The translations under genes were made by a program, and so were the position numbers. DNA of 64,000 bases, taken from Eremophila alpestris peregrina. Lineage: Eukaryota; Chordata; Aves; Passeriformes; Alaudidae. Each line of letters opens with the position of its first letter. The stretch's first letter is position 1. The stretch is taken from assembly GCA_009792885.1 (NCBI GenBank), contig WMCF01000015.1, forward strand, positions 14,097,667-14,161,666. The letters are read 5' to 3'. Of this stretch, positions 24,901 to 35,977 are shown piece after piece. The notes under the pieces were generated by a model. That model ran no database searches. It was not told the origin of the DNA and saw nothing but the letters and a program-made list of their open reading frames with translations.

Positions 24901-27900
24901 ACTCAGAAGACAGTGAGAATGAAGCAGAGAATTCAGAAACAAACTTGAAGGTAAGTTTTCTTCAGATTTATTTTACATATATGATTTTATACTAGAAAAC
25001 TATAACTGAATCTTTTATGTTTTGTGGTAGGCTGTACTTACTGAAATGCGATTAAAACGTGTGACTGAAAGAAAAATTTTGCACTTCTTAATAAAATGAA
25101 TCTTTATTCAATTATTTGGCTCATTAGTGGCACTGTTCCAGAATAGAAAGCATGATCTTTCCTTCAGCGCACCAGAAGTACCTTGAATTCTACAAGACAG
25201 GTGATGTTTTCTGAGCAAGGTCACTGTCATCTCCCTGAAATAATCCACAAAATGGTTTGGATTTCAGTGTGAGGATGACTTCAACCTTTCATTGGTAAAC
25301 AATAGACCTTCAGGGAATGCTTTGGATTGAAAATGGCATTGTTGTAGTTTCCTTATTAAATAGAGAATAAACATAGCACATAGTGCAAAATCTGTATCAA
25401 ATATATATTTAAAACATAAATTTAAAACTTGAGATAAAGGCTGTGATAATGTCTCTGGTTGGGTTAGATGTTTTTCCTGGAGCTGGTAATTCAGAACAGA
25501 CAGAGACAGTTTAAATAAAAAATGTATTCCTAGACATGTGTTAATTGTAAACCACATATGTTTGTATCACTGTATTATTATAAACTGCTACCAGGTATTA
25601 GTAATAAGTGTATGTATCTGCATGTAGAGAAAGTTGCATGTGAGATGTTTCCTCTTTATTTTAAGATATGCTAAACTTTGTTTTCAAGTTTGTATGTTTG
25701 TTAACTTCAGCCTTGGTAGATGGGATTTTCCTGCTTAAATTTCTTGTAACATTTAAGATTTTTTTTTCATCTATAAAGCTCAAGAAGAAAAATTTGTGAA
25801 TCATATCACAATATGAATGTATTGTTTCCAGTTACTCTTGATTGAAAAGCATGAATAGTAGATAATAAGTATGTTATAATAGTAACAAATAAAAGATGTA
25901 AAATAAAGCTACATTATGTTTTTATTTAGGCTTTTTTGCTTAAGATGGGTTTTTTCCTCTTTAGAGGAAAGGAGATAATGGTGATGAATCAGAGGAAGGG
26001 AAAAAATCTCCTAAAGCTAAAAAGTTAAGCCCTTATGGGAAATGGCGAGAAGTTAAATCAGAAGAAACCACGGATAAAGAGGAGAGTACATCAGCTTCCC
26101 AAGAAACACCTAGTGATGGATCTAACAAGACCAACCCTTATGGAAAATGGAAAGCACTTAAGGAAGTAGGGGAAGAACAAGAAGGGGAAGAAGCAGGGTG
26201 AGCATCTTTTTACCCTCTCTATTTCCATAATGTTGTTTGCAAGAACTGAAGCTTTTTCCTCTGAATTTAGGCAGAATTAGCACAACTGTGATTGGAAATG
26301 TTGCATAAATACAACTCTTTTCACAATAATTATTTTAATAGCTCTCCACTGCAGATAGAGGTGGTGTTTTGGGTTTTGTGTAGAAGTTCACCATGAGTAC
26401 AAAGTAAATTGAAGTGATTTAAGAATCATAGTCATGCACTGTTTTTCCAGAGGCTGAGTATCAAATATTTAAACGTTGTTACTCTAAGCTTATGTTCCTT
26501 AACATCATCTCCTTCAACAATCTGATTCAGCAGCCCCAGGAGATCCTGTGATCTCTCTCTCTCCCCCATGTCAGACCAATGAACTGCAGATGTTTTCATG
26601 AAGTGCATCTGATCAGAAGGGTTGTTTTGTTTTTGTGCATAATGCAGATGGTGGATCTTTTGTTTTTTCCTTGTGAAGTATGCTCTTTTATTGTCAGCTT
26701 CTTCTTATGGGTCCCTCAAGGAGTCTGGCAAAAATAGGTTTTGGAGAATGAAAAGAGTCATCTTGCTTATGCTTACTCCATTCTCCAGCATTATTTAGTG
26801 GTGGACCTCCAACAGTGCTCATACTAAATTAAGCACTGATGCACTTCTTGGAGATGATGATGTTCATGTAGCATCTCCTGAACTGGACCAGCTCAACTGC
26901 TCCTTGACTCCTGAGCTGAAAAATTCTTTTGGCTTTTTGGAAAGCACTGTGTAGTGCTTTCAGCCACTGGACCTGATAGATCAGTCTATACTTTACCTGA
27001 CAGGCTTGAGATGAACACATGTGTTAATGAGACAAATGCAGTTGTTTATTAATGACTTTAAATTCAGCATAGGCACAGTGCCAACCACATTCAGGAAGTT
27101 TACATTTTTGGGGATACTGCAACAATCACATTATCTTAACTTGCCATCATTCTTATGACTTCTGTCTGGGTGCTTGAGCAGATCCATGTCTTCCAAGACT
27201 CATGGAACATCAGACTGGGTGTAGGAGATGAGCTGACATCAGACTAACACTTGGTAGTAGCAAAGTATTCTTGTGTGGATTGGCCAGTATCTCTGCAGCA
27301 GTGTTGTGCTGGTGGGGTACCTGTGATGTGGGTAACTTTCTGCCAGCTCTTCAGTTCTTCTCCATCATATGTTTGTGCCACTTGTGGAACACAGTGTTTG
27401 CTGCTGACGCCTCAAAACTGATAGGTCATTTTTAGTTGTTGTCTTTGATTTGTTTGGATCACTATTGGCTGTGATCCTGCTCTCCAAAGCCACCTCTCCC
27501 AGCCTAAGGTTTGATTTGATAAGCTACGTCTCTCTTCTGTCATGCAGACCCTTCAGGATGGACACTTGAGGAAAACAACTCAGTGTTGTTGAACCACTGC
27601 TACTACTCACTGTCCACTGTCTTTCAATATGCTCAAATGTACACACATACAGCCCTGTTATCTCTTGCGAGACTGTTGACACCACGAGTGCTTGGGCCAT
27701 GCTGGAAGTTCTGTACAGAATGAGGTGTTAGTTTGATACTTTTTATGGCAGCCCACGGGGAAGAAACAAAGAACATGGGTTTTTTCTTGATGTCTGTCAT
27801 GGTGATGACTAGAAGACTCATCTAGCTCAAAGCTATTTTGTCAAATAAAAATAGCTGTTGCTGTCTGCAGTACACCATGTTGCTTTCTCCATGTAGATTT

Positions 27901-28138
27901 ACCCTTTTACATTTTCCTCTGTTCTCCCAGGGAAAAAGTGGACCTGGAGCTTCCAAGTACAGAGAATGATAATGTAGCACCTGCAGTGCTGGAGGATCCA
28001 GAAGAGGAAACAGTCATATTTAAAGAGAAGACAGTCACCTCCCTTGGAGACATGACAGAAGGGGTGCCAACGTTTAAGAAGAGGAAATTTGAAAATGGAA
28101 AATCTAGAAACTTAAGACAAAGACTAAGTGATCAGTAA
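9991..28138 (+). CDS. WBP4: WBP4 (FBP21), WW domain-binding protein 4, whole spliced CDS
   Basis: Spliceosomal protein that joins the B complex, binds proline-rich splicing factors through two WW domains and, through its disordered C-terminus, restrains the helicase Brr2 (family knowledge). Coding segments: 9991-9992, 16322-16394, 17817-17879, 17980-18103, 18914-19117, 19921-19964, 22779-22845, 24811-24950, 25965-26197, 27931-28138. Phases agree at every junction and the joined frame is 385 codons (human 376). Domains: matrin/U1C-type C2H2 zinc finger with C13, C16, H30, H36; Lys/Glu-rich helix and linker to about 121; WW1 about 137-162; WW2 about 174-199; acidic Ser/Glu stretch about 213-239; PYGKW motifs at 262 and 297; conserved tail containing KEKTVTSLG and SRNLRQR. 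Start and stop both match the vertebrate family. The gene leaves the CpG island shared with ELF1. Confidence 0.95.
10381..10500 (+). repeat. Polypyrimidine (C/T) tract
   Basis: About 120 bases of almost unbroken C and T, with TCTCTC and CCCTCC runs, early in WBP4 intron 1. Low complexity; possibly triplex- or nuclease-sensitive, which is inference. Confidence 0.6.
11329..11492 (+). mobile_element. CR1 LINE 3'-end fragment
   Basis: Matches the avian CR1 3' UTR: the stretch around a 'gagtcaccatccctggaggt' core, then 'agggacatggtttag', then 'cctaaatgattctgtgattc'. It ends in the diagnostic short tandem octamer-like repeat (ATTCTGTG). It is 5'-truncated, in sense with WBP4, and diverged, so an old insertion. 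Confidence 0.85.
16322..16394 (+). CDS. WBP4: WBP4 exon 2, zinc finger first half
   Basis: Completes the start codon and encodes residues 2-25, including the paired cysteines C13 and C16 of the matrin-type zinc finger. It ends in phase 0 after a proline codon. The donor GTACGA is weak compared with the others in this gene. Confidence 0.95.
17817..17879 (+). CDS. WBP4: WBP4 exon 3, zinc finger second half
   Basis: Encodes residues 26-46 (21 codons), including H30 and H36 that complete the C2H2 zinc site, followed by the basic helix. Acceptor TTGAAG, donor GTAACT, phase 0 on both sides, so skipping it would keep the frame but destroy the zinc finger. Confidence 0.95.
17980..18103 (+). CDS. WBP4: WBP4 exon 4, Lys/Glu-rich helical segment
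   Basis: Encodes residues 47-87 plus one base. The sequence is charged and helical (AKEEE, SKEFAAMEEAAMKAYQED), as in vertebrate orthologues. Acceptor TTTTAG, donor GTAGTT, phase 1 at the end. Confidence 0.95.
18104..18913 (+). other. WBP4 intron 4
   Basis: Ordinary AT-leaning intron of about 810 bases. I see no repeat or exon in it. Confidence 0.85.
18914..19117 (+). CDS. WBP4: WBP4 exon 5, lysine-rich linker and start of WW1
   Basis: Encodes residues 88-155. A basic linker of repeated Lys-Lys-Glu units (about 104-121) is followed by the first strands of WW domain 1, with W137, the Tyr triplet 148-150 and N151. The Lys/Glu run is encoded by an almost pure purine tract. Phase 1 at both ends. 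Confidence 0.93.
18954..19015 (+). repeat. Purine-only coding microsatellite, (AAG/GAA)-rich
   Basis: About 60 bases built from AAAG, AAG and GAA steps inside WBP4 exon 5, encoding a Lys/Glu run. It is a coding low-complexity tract rather than an insertion, because orthologues have a lysine-rich run at the same place. Confidence 0.8.
19118..19920 (+). other. WBP4 intron 5
   Basis: About 800 bases splitting WW domain 1 inside a Glu codon (G|AA). No repeat or further exon recognised. Confidence 0.85.
19921..19964 (+). CDS. WBP4: WBP4 exon 6, end of WW1
   Basis: A 44-base exon completing Glu156 and encoding residues 157-170, with the second conserved Trp (W159) and the Pro (P162) of WW domain 1. 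Acceptor TTTTTTAAG, donor GTAATC. Confidence 0.93.
19965..22778 (+). other. WBP4 intron 6
   Basis: About 2.8 kb without a recognisable exon or interspersed repeat. It has a short ATT microsatellite near 22528-22543 and a short CA run near 21925-21935. Confidence 0.8.
22779..22845 (+). CDS. WBP4: WBP4 exon 7, start of WW2
   Basis: Encodes residues 171-192, with W174, the Tyr triplet 185-187 and the turn N-T-Q-T-G of WW domain 2. It ends in phase 1 at the same structural point as exon 5 ends in WW1, consistent with the two WW domains arising by exon-pair duplication. Confidence 0.94.
22846..24810 (+). other. WBP4 intron 7
   Basis: About 2 kb splitting WW domain 2. Nothing recognisable inside; AT-rich. 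Confidence 0.8.
24811..24950 (+). CDS. WBP4: WBP4 exon 8, end of WW2 and acidic Ser/Glu region
   Basis: Completes Val193 and encodes residues 194-239: W196 and P199 close WW2, then an acidic Ser/Glu/Asp-rich disordered stretch with likely casein-kinase-2 style sites (inference from composition). Acceptor CTTGGGCAG, donor GTAAGT. Confidence 0.94.
24951..25964 (+). other. WBP4 intron 8
   Basis: About 1 kb, AT-rich, with no recognised repeat or exon. Confidence 0.8.
25965..26197 (+). CDS. WBP4: WBP4 exon 9, two PYGKW motifs
   Basis: Encodes residues 240-316. The segment is disordered and charged except for two near-identical islands, SPYGKWREVK (from 261) and NPYGKWKALK (from 296), separated by 35 residues. 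Human WBP4 as I recall it has one such island (NPYGEW). The C-terminal region of FBP21 is the part known to contact Brr2. Donor GTGAGC, phase 2. Confidence 0.93.
26198..27930 (+). other. WBP4 intron 9
   Basis: About 1.7 kb. No exon or classified repeat recognised; the short open frames have no recognisable product. Confidence 0.8.
27931..28138 (+). CDS. WBP4: WBP4 exon 10, conserved C-terminus and stop
   Basis: Encodes residues 317-385 and TAA. VDLELPSTEN, VIFKEKTVTSLG and ENGKSRNLRQR match the strongly conserved vertebrate tail. Acceptor CTCCCAG. Confidence 0.96.
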
Positions 28139-29430
28139 TATTTAACAAACCATTTTAGATTCTGTTTAAGCTAGAGTGAATCAAAAGTTTAATATTTTAA
28201 ACAGGCTTTTATAAAGAAAATGTTGGATAGAAGTTAAGGATTTATAGGTATTAAAGCATACATGAGTTTAATATTTTTTTTATTTTATTTTGATGTGATT
28301 GGTTTTGGAATGGAGGTTTGTGTTAAATTACTTATGCAATATTGTAAATACATTAGTCTTCATTTTAACCAGGCCATCGAAGTTCTACTTGCTCTATGTA
28401 TGCCATTTTAAATACATTTCATAAGGTTTTTTACTCCTTTTCTAAGTATGTAAGAGTGTAGTAATCCTTAATCTGTCAAAAATGAAGCAGACCTTTTATT
28501 TTCATAGAGGAACTGGATCAACAGAATATACTAGAGAGTAAAATCATCCCCCAAGACTGTTTATGTGGCATAGTTTCTCCACTAATGAGTAAAATATTGT
28601 GCTTACTAACCTTTGTCTGATTGCTTGCAAAAGAGTGGGTGGTGAGACTGCCAACATTTTAAACTGATCATTTGGAAACTGTTTTTAGAAGAGTTAGTCA
28701 AATCAGTGCCACCCATTCCAAATGATGTTCTGAAAAATTATTTGTTTATGTGCATGGTAAATGTATTAAACCTCTGCAGAAGATTTAACCCTGATGAATC
28801 CTAACTTGCAGTAACAGCACCAGAGCCACCCCGTTGGAGTAGACATTTCTGTGATGTCTTCCTGTCTCCTGCTTTATTGTTGTCTACTTGAATTTTTCCT
28901 GCCTTTTACTTACCAAGTTTTCTTTTTTAGTCTTGCTTTCTTTTTGCCTCTTTCCTAGCAAAAAACCACTTGTGTGACATTTTAATTAAAAAATACTCTA
29001 GACTCTTGGCCCTGCTACAGCACACAGGACCAGGTGGTTGTGTTTTTTCTGTTGATAAGAAGTGTGTTTTATGGTTGCAGTGTTTGATAAGATGAGAAGG
29101 GCCTACATGTGTTGAAGCTTCATCATTCTTAGTACCATAGGGGAGGAAACCAAAAGATCAGCAGAGCTGATGGCTGTAGAGTGTAAGATAACTAGGATGT
29201 TTTCTTATGGATTGTAGATTTGATTTCTTCTCTTGGTCGGGTTGGTCTGCATTAAGCATCACCAGGATTTGTTGTCTGTGTCAGAATATAGCTGCATTCT
29301 TTGCTTCTTTAGCCATCAAACAGTGAACCATAAAGGTCCAAATAATTAATTTGTTAAAAACTATGTCTCTATTCTTAAACCTTATGGTGTTTTGTTCAGG
29401 AGAGTCTCAATTAAAAAAAAAAAAAAAAAG
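28139..29430 (+). other. WBP4: WBP4 3' UTR, extent uncertain
   Basis: AT-rich sequence after the stop. ATTAAA-type signals occur near 28250, 28763 and 28984. No canonical AATAAA is evident close to the stop, so the cleavage site cannot be fixed. An uninterrupted A run near 29413-29429 follows ATTAAA; it could be an internal A tract rather than a true end. Confidence 0.4.
29413..29429 (+). repeat. Poly(A) tract
   Basis: About 17 consecutive A. It may be a tail of an old retroposed copy or simple slippage; no parent sequence is recognisable upstream. Confidence 0.6.
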
Positions 29431-32400
29431 GAATGCAACTAAGGCAGTTGTCAAGAGTCCAGCAAAATAGAGTTGGTAACTGCTGAGCTTGAATTTCTTT
29501 GAGAAAACAACTATTAATCTGTGGGATCAACTGAGAAAAGAGTCAAGACAGGTAATCTGGTTTATTGTGTATTATAGTGGAAGTTTAAGTTCTTTTTTGT
29601 AATCTGTGAGTTTTACTGTATGTTTAGAAGAGAATTAATTATTGTATTTAATCCCATGTGTTTTCTTGGCTTCCTCAGGGTTGGTGTATTTTGTCTGATG
29701 TTTGTTCTGAAAGTTTACTGTAATATCTGACCCTGGATTATCACTTGGAGATGCAGGACACATGCAGGATGCTTCAAAGTCTGAGATGCAGGAATGAATG
29801 TACAACACGTACTCCAAGGAGAGGGTTTCTTAATCAGATTTTTTAGGGTTTGTTCTTACTTGGACATTACTCCAGGAGCCTGCTCTGACTTCAAGTTACC
29901 TTGTGTTTGTGGCCAGTTTACTCTTCCAATTCACACAAGTCCTGCCCTTGAACTAAGCAGCTTTCCTTCATCTTGAATCCATCACATCATCTCTCTCTGA
30001 AATCACTAACAGCATCCTTGTGTGACAGGATCTTCAGTGTCCCACCAGTGCTTCTGTTCCCCCACTCCAGCCTGAGTCTGCCTGGACTGCACATCCCTAG
30101 GTGGATTTCCCTGGGCTCTTTCACCTCAATTAGGGCCACACACGATGTCACCACTGCCTCCTCAGCATATTGGGAGTAACTCTCGGTGCATCCCTAAACC
30201 TCCTTTGCTTTTCACAGGACCCCACTTGCTGTCTGCCATGGGCACCTTACCAGTGACTTACCACTACATTTGATTCTCTCTGCTCCTTTGCTTTTGCCAG
30301 CTGCTGAGTTACCAGCTGGTCATGCTTTCCTTTCAAGCACAACTTTTTTTTTTTTTAGACCTTTTTTTGTACTGCTATACTCATCCTCCTTCAGTTACTC
30401 CAAGCCTAAAGTATATGCATTTCATTATGATTTCTGAAAAGTTGGTTTTGTCTATTAGTGCAGTTTTATCAAATAGTATAGGGTTTTCTTATAGGATCCA
30501 CTTTTAATATCCTCTGAGGAGGATAGCTTTCCTCTTTAGGTGAGTTCCCAAAATATTAGCATCTTTCCTTTAAAATGTTTTGTCACTTTGAAATGGTCAC
30601 AGGCAGTGATTTAAGATACCTGTAACTAAATCTCTTGAGCAGATGTTTAAAGACCTCTGAAAATGAGTGTTCAAAACTTGTTGCCTTGTGGAGCTGCCGT
30701 TAGTTGTAATATGAGCCAAAGGTCTTTGTATTGTGTTAAATAGATAAACCAGAACATTAGGAAAAAAGATGAGAAGTTTTTTTGCTCACAGCTAGTAAAG
30801 TTAGTTTAAATACCACAAGTGGTTTTAGCTCATGTGACTTTTAAAGCCTGCATTTCACAAAGAAATACAGCACTTTGCTCCCCACTACCTCTCAAAGTCA
30901 GAGACCAGTTAATTCTTTGTTCTTGAGTGTAAGTTACAAAAAGGGCCAGTTGAATGAATTTTGATATATCCTGAACCATTGTTTAATTTTGCACCGTGCT
31001 GTCATTCAATTTCCTAATCCAAATATTTTCTGCTGTACACAAAAATACTGTCTTGTGTGAGGCAGAAGTTGCTTTTCCAGGACATCTGTTTTGAACAGAT
31101 CTCCCTGCCTTCTGTCCCATCTCCCTGCAAACTCTTCTGCTTTTGGAATTTGCTGTAGGAACCCTCTAGGTATTTCCACAGTTACACTTCTCATCTGCTA
31201 AGCCTTCTTCGGGCTGCGCTGGCTTTTGACAAAGGAATGTTCCTTTTACTGTTTCAGACAAGCGTTGTCTTTCCTGGCTGATCTATTTTCTATCAGACAG
31301 TGTGTTTTTATCTGCTTGCCTGTTTTTATTGCAAGCTCCTTGAGTGCTGTATGATGTCAGAATCATGAGCAGGATGAGGAGAGCCAGAGAGCAGGGGGGA
31401 GTCATTACAATTTCTGATGATGATTTCTTCTGTGTGGTTTTGAGCCATTCAGTTCACTGCTCTATTTTTCTTTCCTTGCCTCATGTTTTCATTCACCTTA
31501 TCTGCTTAGAAAGGCAGCTTCACAGCATAAGTATTGTGTGTGTTTTTACAGCAGGACCTGCCTGAAGTTGGTGATGCTTTCAGAAGCAAATATATTACAT
31601 ATACAGAAAAAAAAACTATTTTGTTGGGCATTTGCTAGGCCAGGAACTGTGCAGGGACTGCTCAATTTTACCCTTGTTATAGAATAATCCTTGTTCCTAT
31701 TTATGCTAAAATACATTTTAATCCTTCACCTGGGGATTTGTAGATTGAAATCCACACTTTCCTAATAGGGTAAAGTTTTGTTTGACCCTCATAGATAAAA
31801 TCTGTGCCTGCAGCATCATCCAGTTCCAATATTCAGTTTTAGAAGTGGGAGGGCTGGTCAGACATGGATCTGAGTTAAATTCAATAACCTGTGCATGTAT
31901 AAAAATAGTTCTCCTTTTTCTTTTTTCTTCCCTGAAAGAAATTCTATTTCAGTGCAAATTTGTAGCATCTCAGAAAGGGAGTAAAAAACAATTTCATGCT
32001 GCTTGGTTTCTTTGATTTGTTTATTGAGCTGTCTCCCCTTTTTTTGGTACTTTTCTTATTACCACCGTCTTCCTCGAATTGTCTTCCAGCAGTATTCCCA
32101 GTTATGCAAATCTCTATCACCACTGTGCTGTGTTTCTGGTGTCCTCCTTCACCTTCTCCCCTGCTCTGCTGAGATTTCCAGAAAGCTTCGTGTTCTTCCG
32201 CAGCCACCGCGTGTCCAGGTCCCAGCTCCCACAAGCGCTGCTGCTGCCTGTGTGCCCTGAAGAACCCTGTCCCTTTTCAGACAAGAGACTTGACTACATG
32301 TGCTCTTTTGATTTCCTTGGTAATTCCTTTTCCCAAGACAGATTCGATTCCATTCCTCGTACAGGGTTTGCAGCCTTTAGATCCTTTTGCTTGTTGGTAC

Positions 32401-32707
32401 AAAAGCTGTCTCTATACCTCCTTCTATCAGCTGTGGCAGACCTTGGGTTCTGTTTTGTCAGCCAGACCTCTTCAGTGTCTCTTCTATCTACCTCTTAAGT
32501 GCCCCTACCTTCTACCTGCTAAATTATTTAACTTAGAATTTGTGTTAACCATTTGTGTGATTAACAGTTTTAGCTTTGTGAGGTGTTTCAGGATAGAACT
32601 TGAATAAAAGTTTCTGTTCAAAGCAAGAAGTGTTGCAAATTATCATCTCAAAAAGGCTGAATTTGCCCAAGAGGATTCCCAGAGAGCCAGATTTCAGAGA
32701 TTCCTGG

Positions 32708-32739
32708 AGAATTTGGGAAATTCCCAGGATTCCCAAAAG
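32708..32739. repeat. Short inverted repeat (hairpin)
   Basis: TTTGGGAA and its complement TTCCCAAA flank a loop of about 10 bases, within a stretch where variants of GGATTCCC recur. It is intergenic and has no U-tract or gene context, so the function is unknown. Confidence 0.4.
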
Positions 32740-34897
32740 CAGATTTGATTTTACCTGTAAAACCATAAATAGCCTATGTTAAAAACCAGCAGAGTGTTGT
32801 ACAGACCATGGGCTGGAGACAGTGGTTTTTAATGGCTTGCTTGGGGTGATTGAAAAGCGTTTGTTTTAGTTTATAAGTAATGTCTGCAAAGTTAAACAGC
32901 TGGTTTCTCAGTTGCAATTACAAAATATTGCAAGCTCTTGAAGTGGAATTTATATGAAAATACCAAATAAAGCTTTCATCTGAACAATCTGCGTTACCAT
33001 CATGCATCTGTTCAGGGGGCTAGGGCAGTTTGGCAGATTTAGGGGTGCAGATTCTGTTCAAAATGGGGCCTAGGGTAAATATAAACTAAAATAGGTCTGT
33101 AAATACGGAAATGCTTCTTAAAAATAAATACTTTTATTTTGTGGCTACCACCAGAATGTCTGTGTGCCTTCCTGTACCACCTTAAGCAGTAACTGGAAAT
33201 TGGTTTATTCTGCGCATCAATTATGAGTAACAAAACCCCTGGGTTTAAATTTTTTATTTAAAAAAATTTAACTGAGTTCAAGTTAAGATTTGTTGCAGTT
33301 ACTGGTAGTAACATTCAAAATAAAGCTGAATATATGAGCTTTTTTGCTTCTAACTGACTGTGATGCAGTATTACAGATTTGCTCACCCTAGGAACAAGGA
33401 GCAGTGCTCTCAGAGTCAGATACACACTCGATGACTCAGTGACAGCAATGGAACCGAGGGTACCCTCCTTCTGCAGAGGGTGAACATCCATCTCTCCACT
33501 GCCATGGAAGGCACACACAGACTTTGGCTGCTTCCCTGCTAGCTAGGTGAGATGCTGCTGCCTGAGACCTCAGCAGGGAAATGAAAGAGATCCAGGAACT
33601 ACCTTTCCTATCAATCAGCAGGATCTGAAGAGCTGAGGTTGGTGCTTTGCACGATGTGACATCTGTGGGTGAGGTCCCCAGACAGTGCTGAGGGGAAGGC
33701 AGGCAGAGGGGTGGTTTGGTTGTTGTAACACTCTCTGACACAGAAAGCTGCAGAAGGCTGTTCTGAGCAGAGGAACCTCCTCTAGCACTGTTGTGCTGTC
33801 CACCTGAGCTGTTTGTTTCTCCCCAGGTAACTGTTTTCCCTTTTCCTCCCTGTGCTTTGTTACTGTAATGGTTCCTGCTATTGATTTCCCTGCTGAAAGT
33901 CCTGATTGCTTGTAGGAACCAAAAAGTTGAAATATTCCATCCTGAAAACACCTCAGAAATAGCAGTGTTATGCTGCACATCCCTTCCTTGAGGACAAGTG
34001 CCAGGCCATGGTCAAACACAATCTCTCAGCTGGGGAAGAGCTTAGAATAAAATACGGCTTCAAGTATTTTTTAAGTTTGGAGAAAACAGTTTCAAATAAC
34101 ATGTTCTCAATGAGAAGCAAATATATCTGATTTTAGTAGAGCAGAGCATTGCAGGCAGTGGCTGCCAGTAGAAGTGTTTCCACTCTGTCCCAGACTGTCA
34201 CAGCTGTATTTTGCTGACATACACATGTATATGCAATTGCAGGAAAAGCTTAGGACAAAGAGCCTTCAGGATCTCCTGGGCCAGGCTGGCAGAAGGGGCT
34301 CAGTTTCTAAATTTCAATACTTACATTTGGGACATCCAAAACTTAGTAAAGAGGGGGGCTGCTGTCTGCTTTCCCTCTTCTCGTCACTGCACAAAACCAT
34401 TAACAATAAAGGGCTACAGAAAATTAATCCATCACAAATATCCATAAGGTCCCGCAGAAATACCACTCTCTTTCTTCCAGTAAAATAAATAAGGCTCGTA
34501 TTTTCAAGTGTTTTAATAATTTTTCATAGTAAAGAACTTCATAAACACTACATAATCCTGTAAGTGAAATCCTATTGTTTAAAACATTTTGAGAGGTTTC
34601 TAAGAGAAACTTAGAAATGTCTGAGAGATATAATTAATAAAATTAATTGGTGCATTTAATTGCATAATGAAAGTGAGCATGGTAATTGGATAACCATGTT
34701 AGCTGGATATTCTCCTATTACAGCTGATCATATTAGTTATTGCCAGTCTGTTGCCACTGCAAGAAGTATAAGCTCAGTTGCAGATCTTTCTGGAAGGTTC
34801 TTTTTCTGGGCTGCTTACTGAAAGAGGTCAAAGGCCAAATGAATCCTGAATTGCATAGTAATAAACTTTCCTGACTGACTTGCAGCACTACCAATTA

Positions 34898-34945
34898 AAA
34901 AAAACCAAAAACAAAACCAAAAAAACCCACACAAACCAACCAAAG
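34898..34945. repeat. A/C-rich simple repeat
   Basis: Irregular AAAC / AAACC / CCAA units. Low complexity. Confidence 0.6.
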
Positions 34946-35971
34946 CCCCAAAGCTTTTGTAATTGAAGTGTTGGGAGCAAGAGAGATTGTCAGACAAAGC
35001 TTGCTGGTAAGAACACGCAAAAGAATGGAAAAATAACTGCAGAATGGAGGAACCAAGTATAATTTTCCTGCTCTCTTCCTGTCACAAATTCTATCTTTCT
35101 TAATATAGCTGAATAATGTTACAATTGTTGCTGTATATACAGTAATAAAAACTACAGCCTTCAGAAGGACATTTCCTCACATGGCATCATTCCTGATTAC
35201 AAAACAAATATGCAAATATAAATCAACCACAAGGCATAATTCAAATTGTAACAAGGAACTGGTTCTTCTTGTGGAGAAGGCAGCACAGAGCAGCTTTCCA
35301 GCAGAACCTGGGACAAGCAGGATGAGAAGAAGATGCCATGATCTGCAAGTGAACCCAGCTGAACAGAGCACCCATCTTTGTGTCACCCTGAGCACAGAGC
35401 ACTCCTGAGTCAGGCCTGTGCTCAGTGCCTGCCAGCACTGCACCTCTGCAGGGCAAAACATCAGCAAACATCAGTCCTGTCAAAGCCAGGAGTGCCCTGC
35501 AGACATCTGGATCCCCTCAAGGACAGGCAAAGACAGACATTCCCAAAGCCAGGAGATGAATTCCAGAGCTACCTAGTTTGCTGAAATGCATCTGCAGTAT
35601 GAACTTGTTTTCTCTTCCAGGAGGCAGGGAGCTGCCTGTTACCTCATAAACTTAACTGAAAACTAGAGCACGTACTTCTGCACACCAGTCCCACCACAAG
35701 CTGACCCAAGAGTGCCTGGAAGAAATTCAACAGACTTCTCTTTTTACATTCTGGCCCCTTCACTCTCTTTGCTTTTGTATATTTACTCTGAAAAGGTAAA
35801 ACATCGTAATACAAAGTTATTTCCAAGGGATTTAATTTAGGAAGCTCACATAAGTGGAAAAAGTAAATAGTATTCATGAGGCCAGGTTCTAGACTATGCT
35901 AGGAGAGCTCAATTTCTTTCACCTGGAGAAGAACATCTCCCACCACTAAACAAAAAGTGCACTATGTGGTA

Positions 35972-35977
35972 TTTATT
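35972..35977 (-). promoter_or_regulatory. MTRF1: Candidate MTRF1 polyadenylation signal
   Basis: AATAAA on the minus strand, about 290 bases past the MTRF1 stop codon. Nearer ATTAAA variants occur at about 36189-36194 and 36244-36249, so the real site could be one of those. Confidence 0.4.

Larger units (their letters stand above)
29431..35971. other. WBP4-MTRF1 intergenic region
   Basis: I see no conserved gene. The longest frame is a 180-codon minus-strand frame at 33436-33978 without recognisable domains. An AAAC/CCAA-rich simple tract lies at about 34898-34945 and a poly(T) run at about 30343-30355. In human, the intronless KBTBD6 and KBTBD7 lie between WBP4 and MTRF1; no kelch/BTB frame is present here. 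Confidence 0.7.

Noticed and set aside
24768..24995. 75-codon frame starting upstream of WBP4 exon 8
   Set aside because: It is exon 8 extended into both flanking introns; the real exon edges are the AG at 24809-24810 and the GT at 24951-24952.
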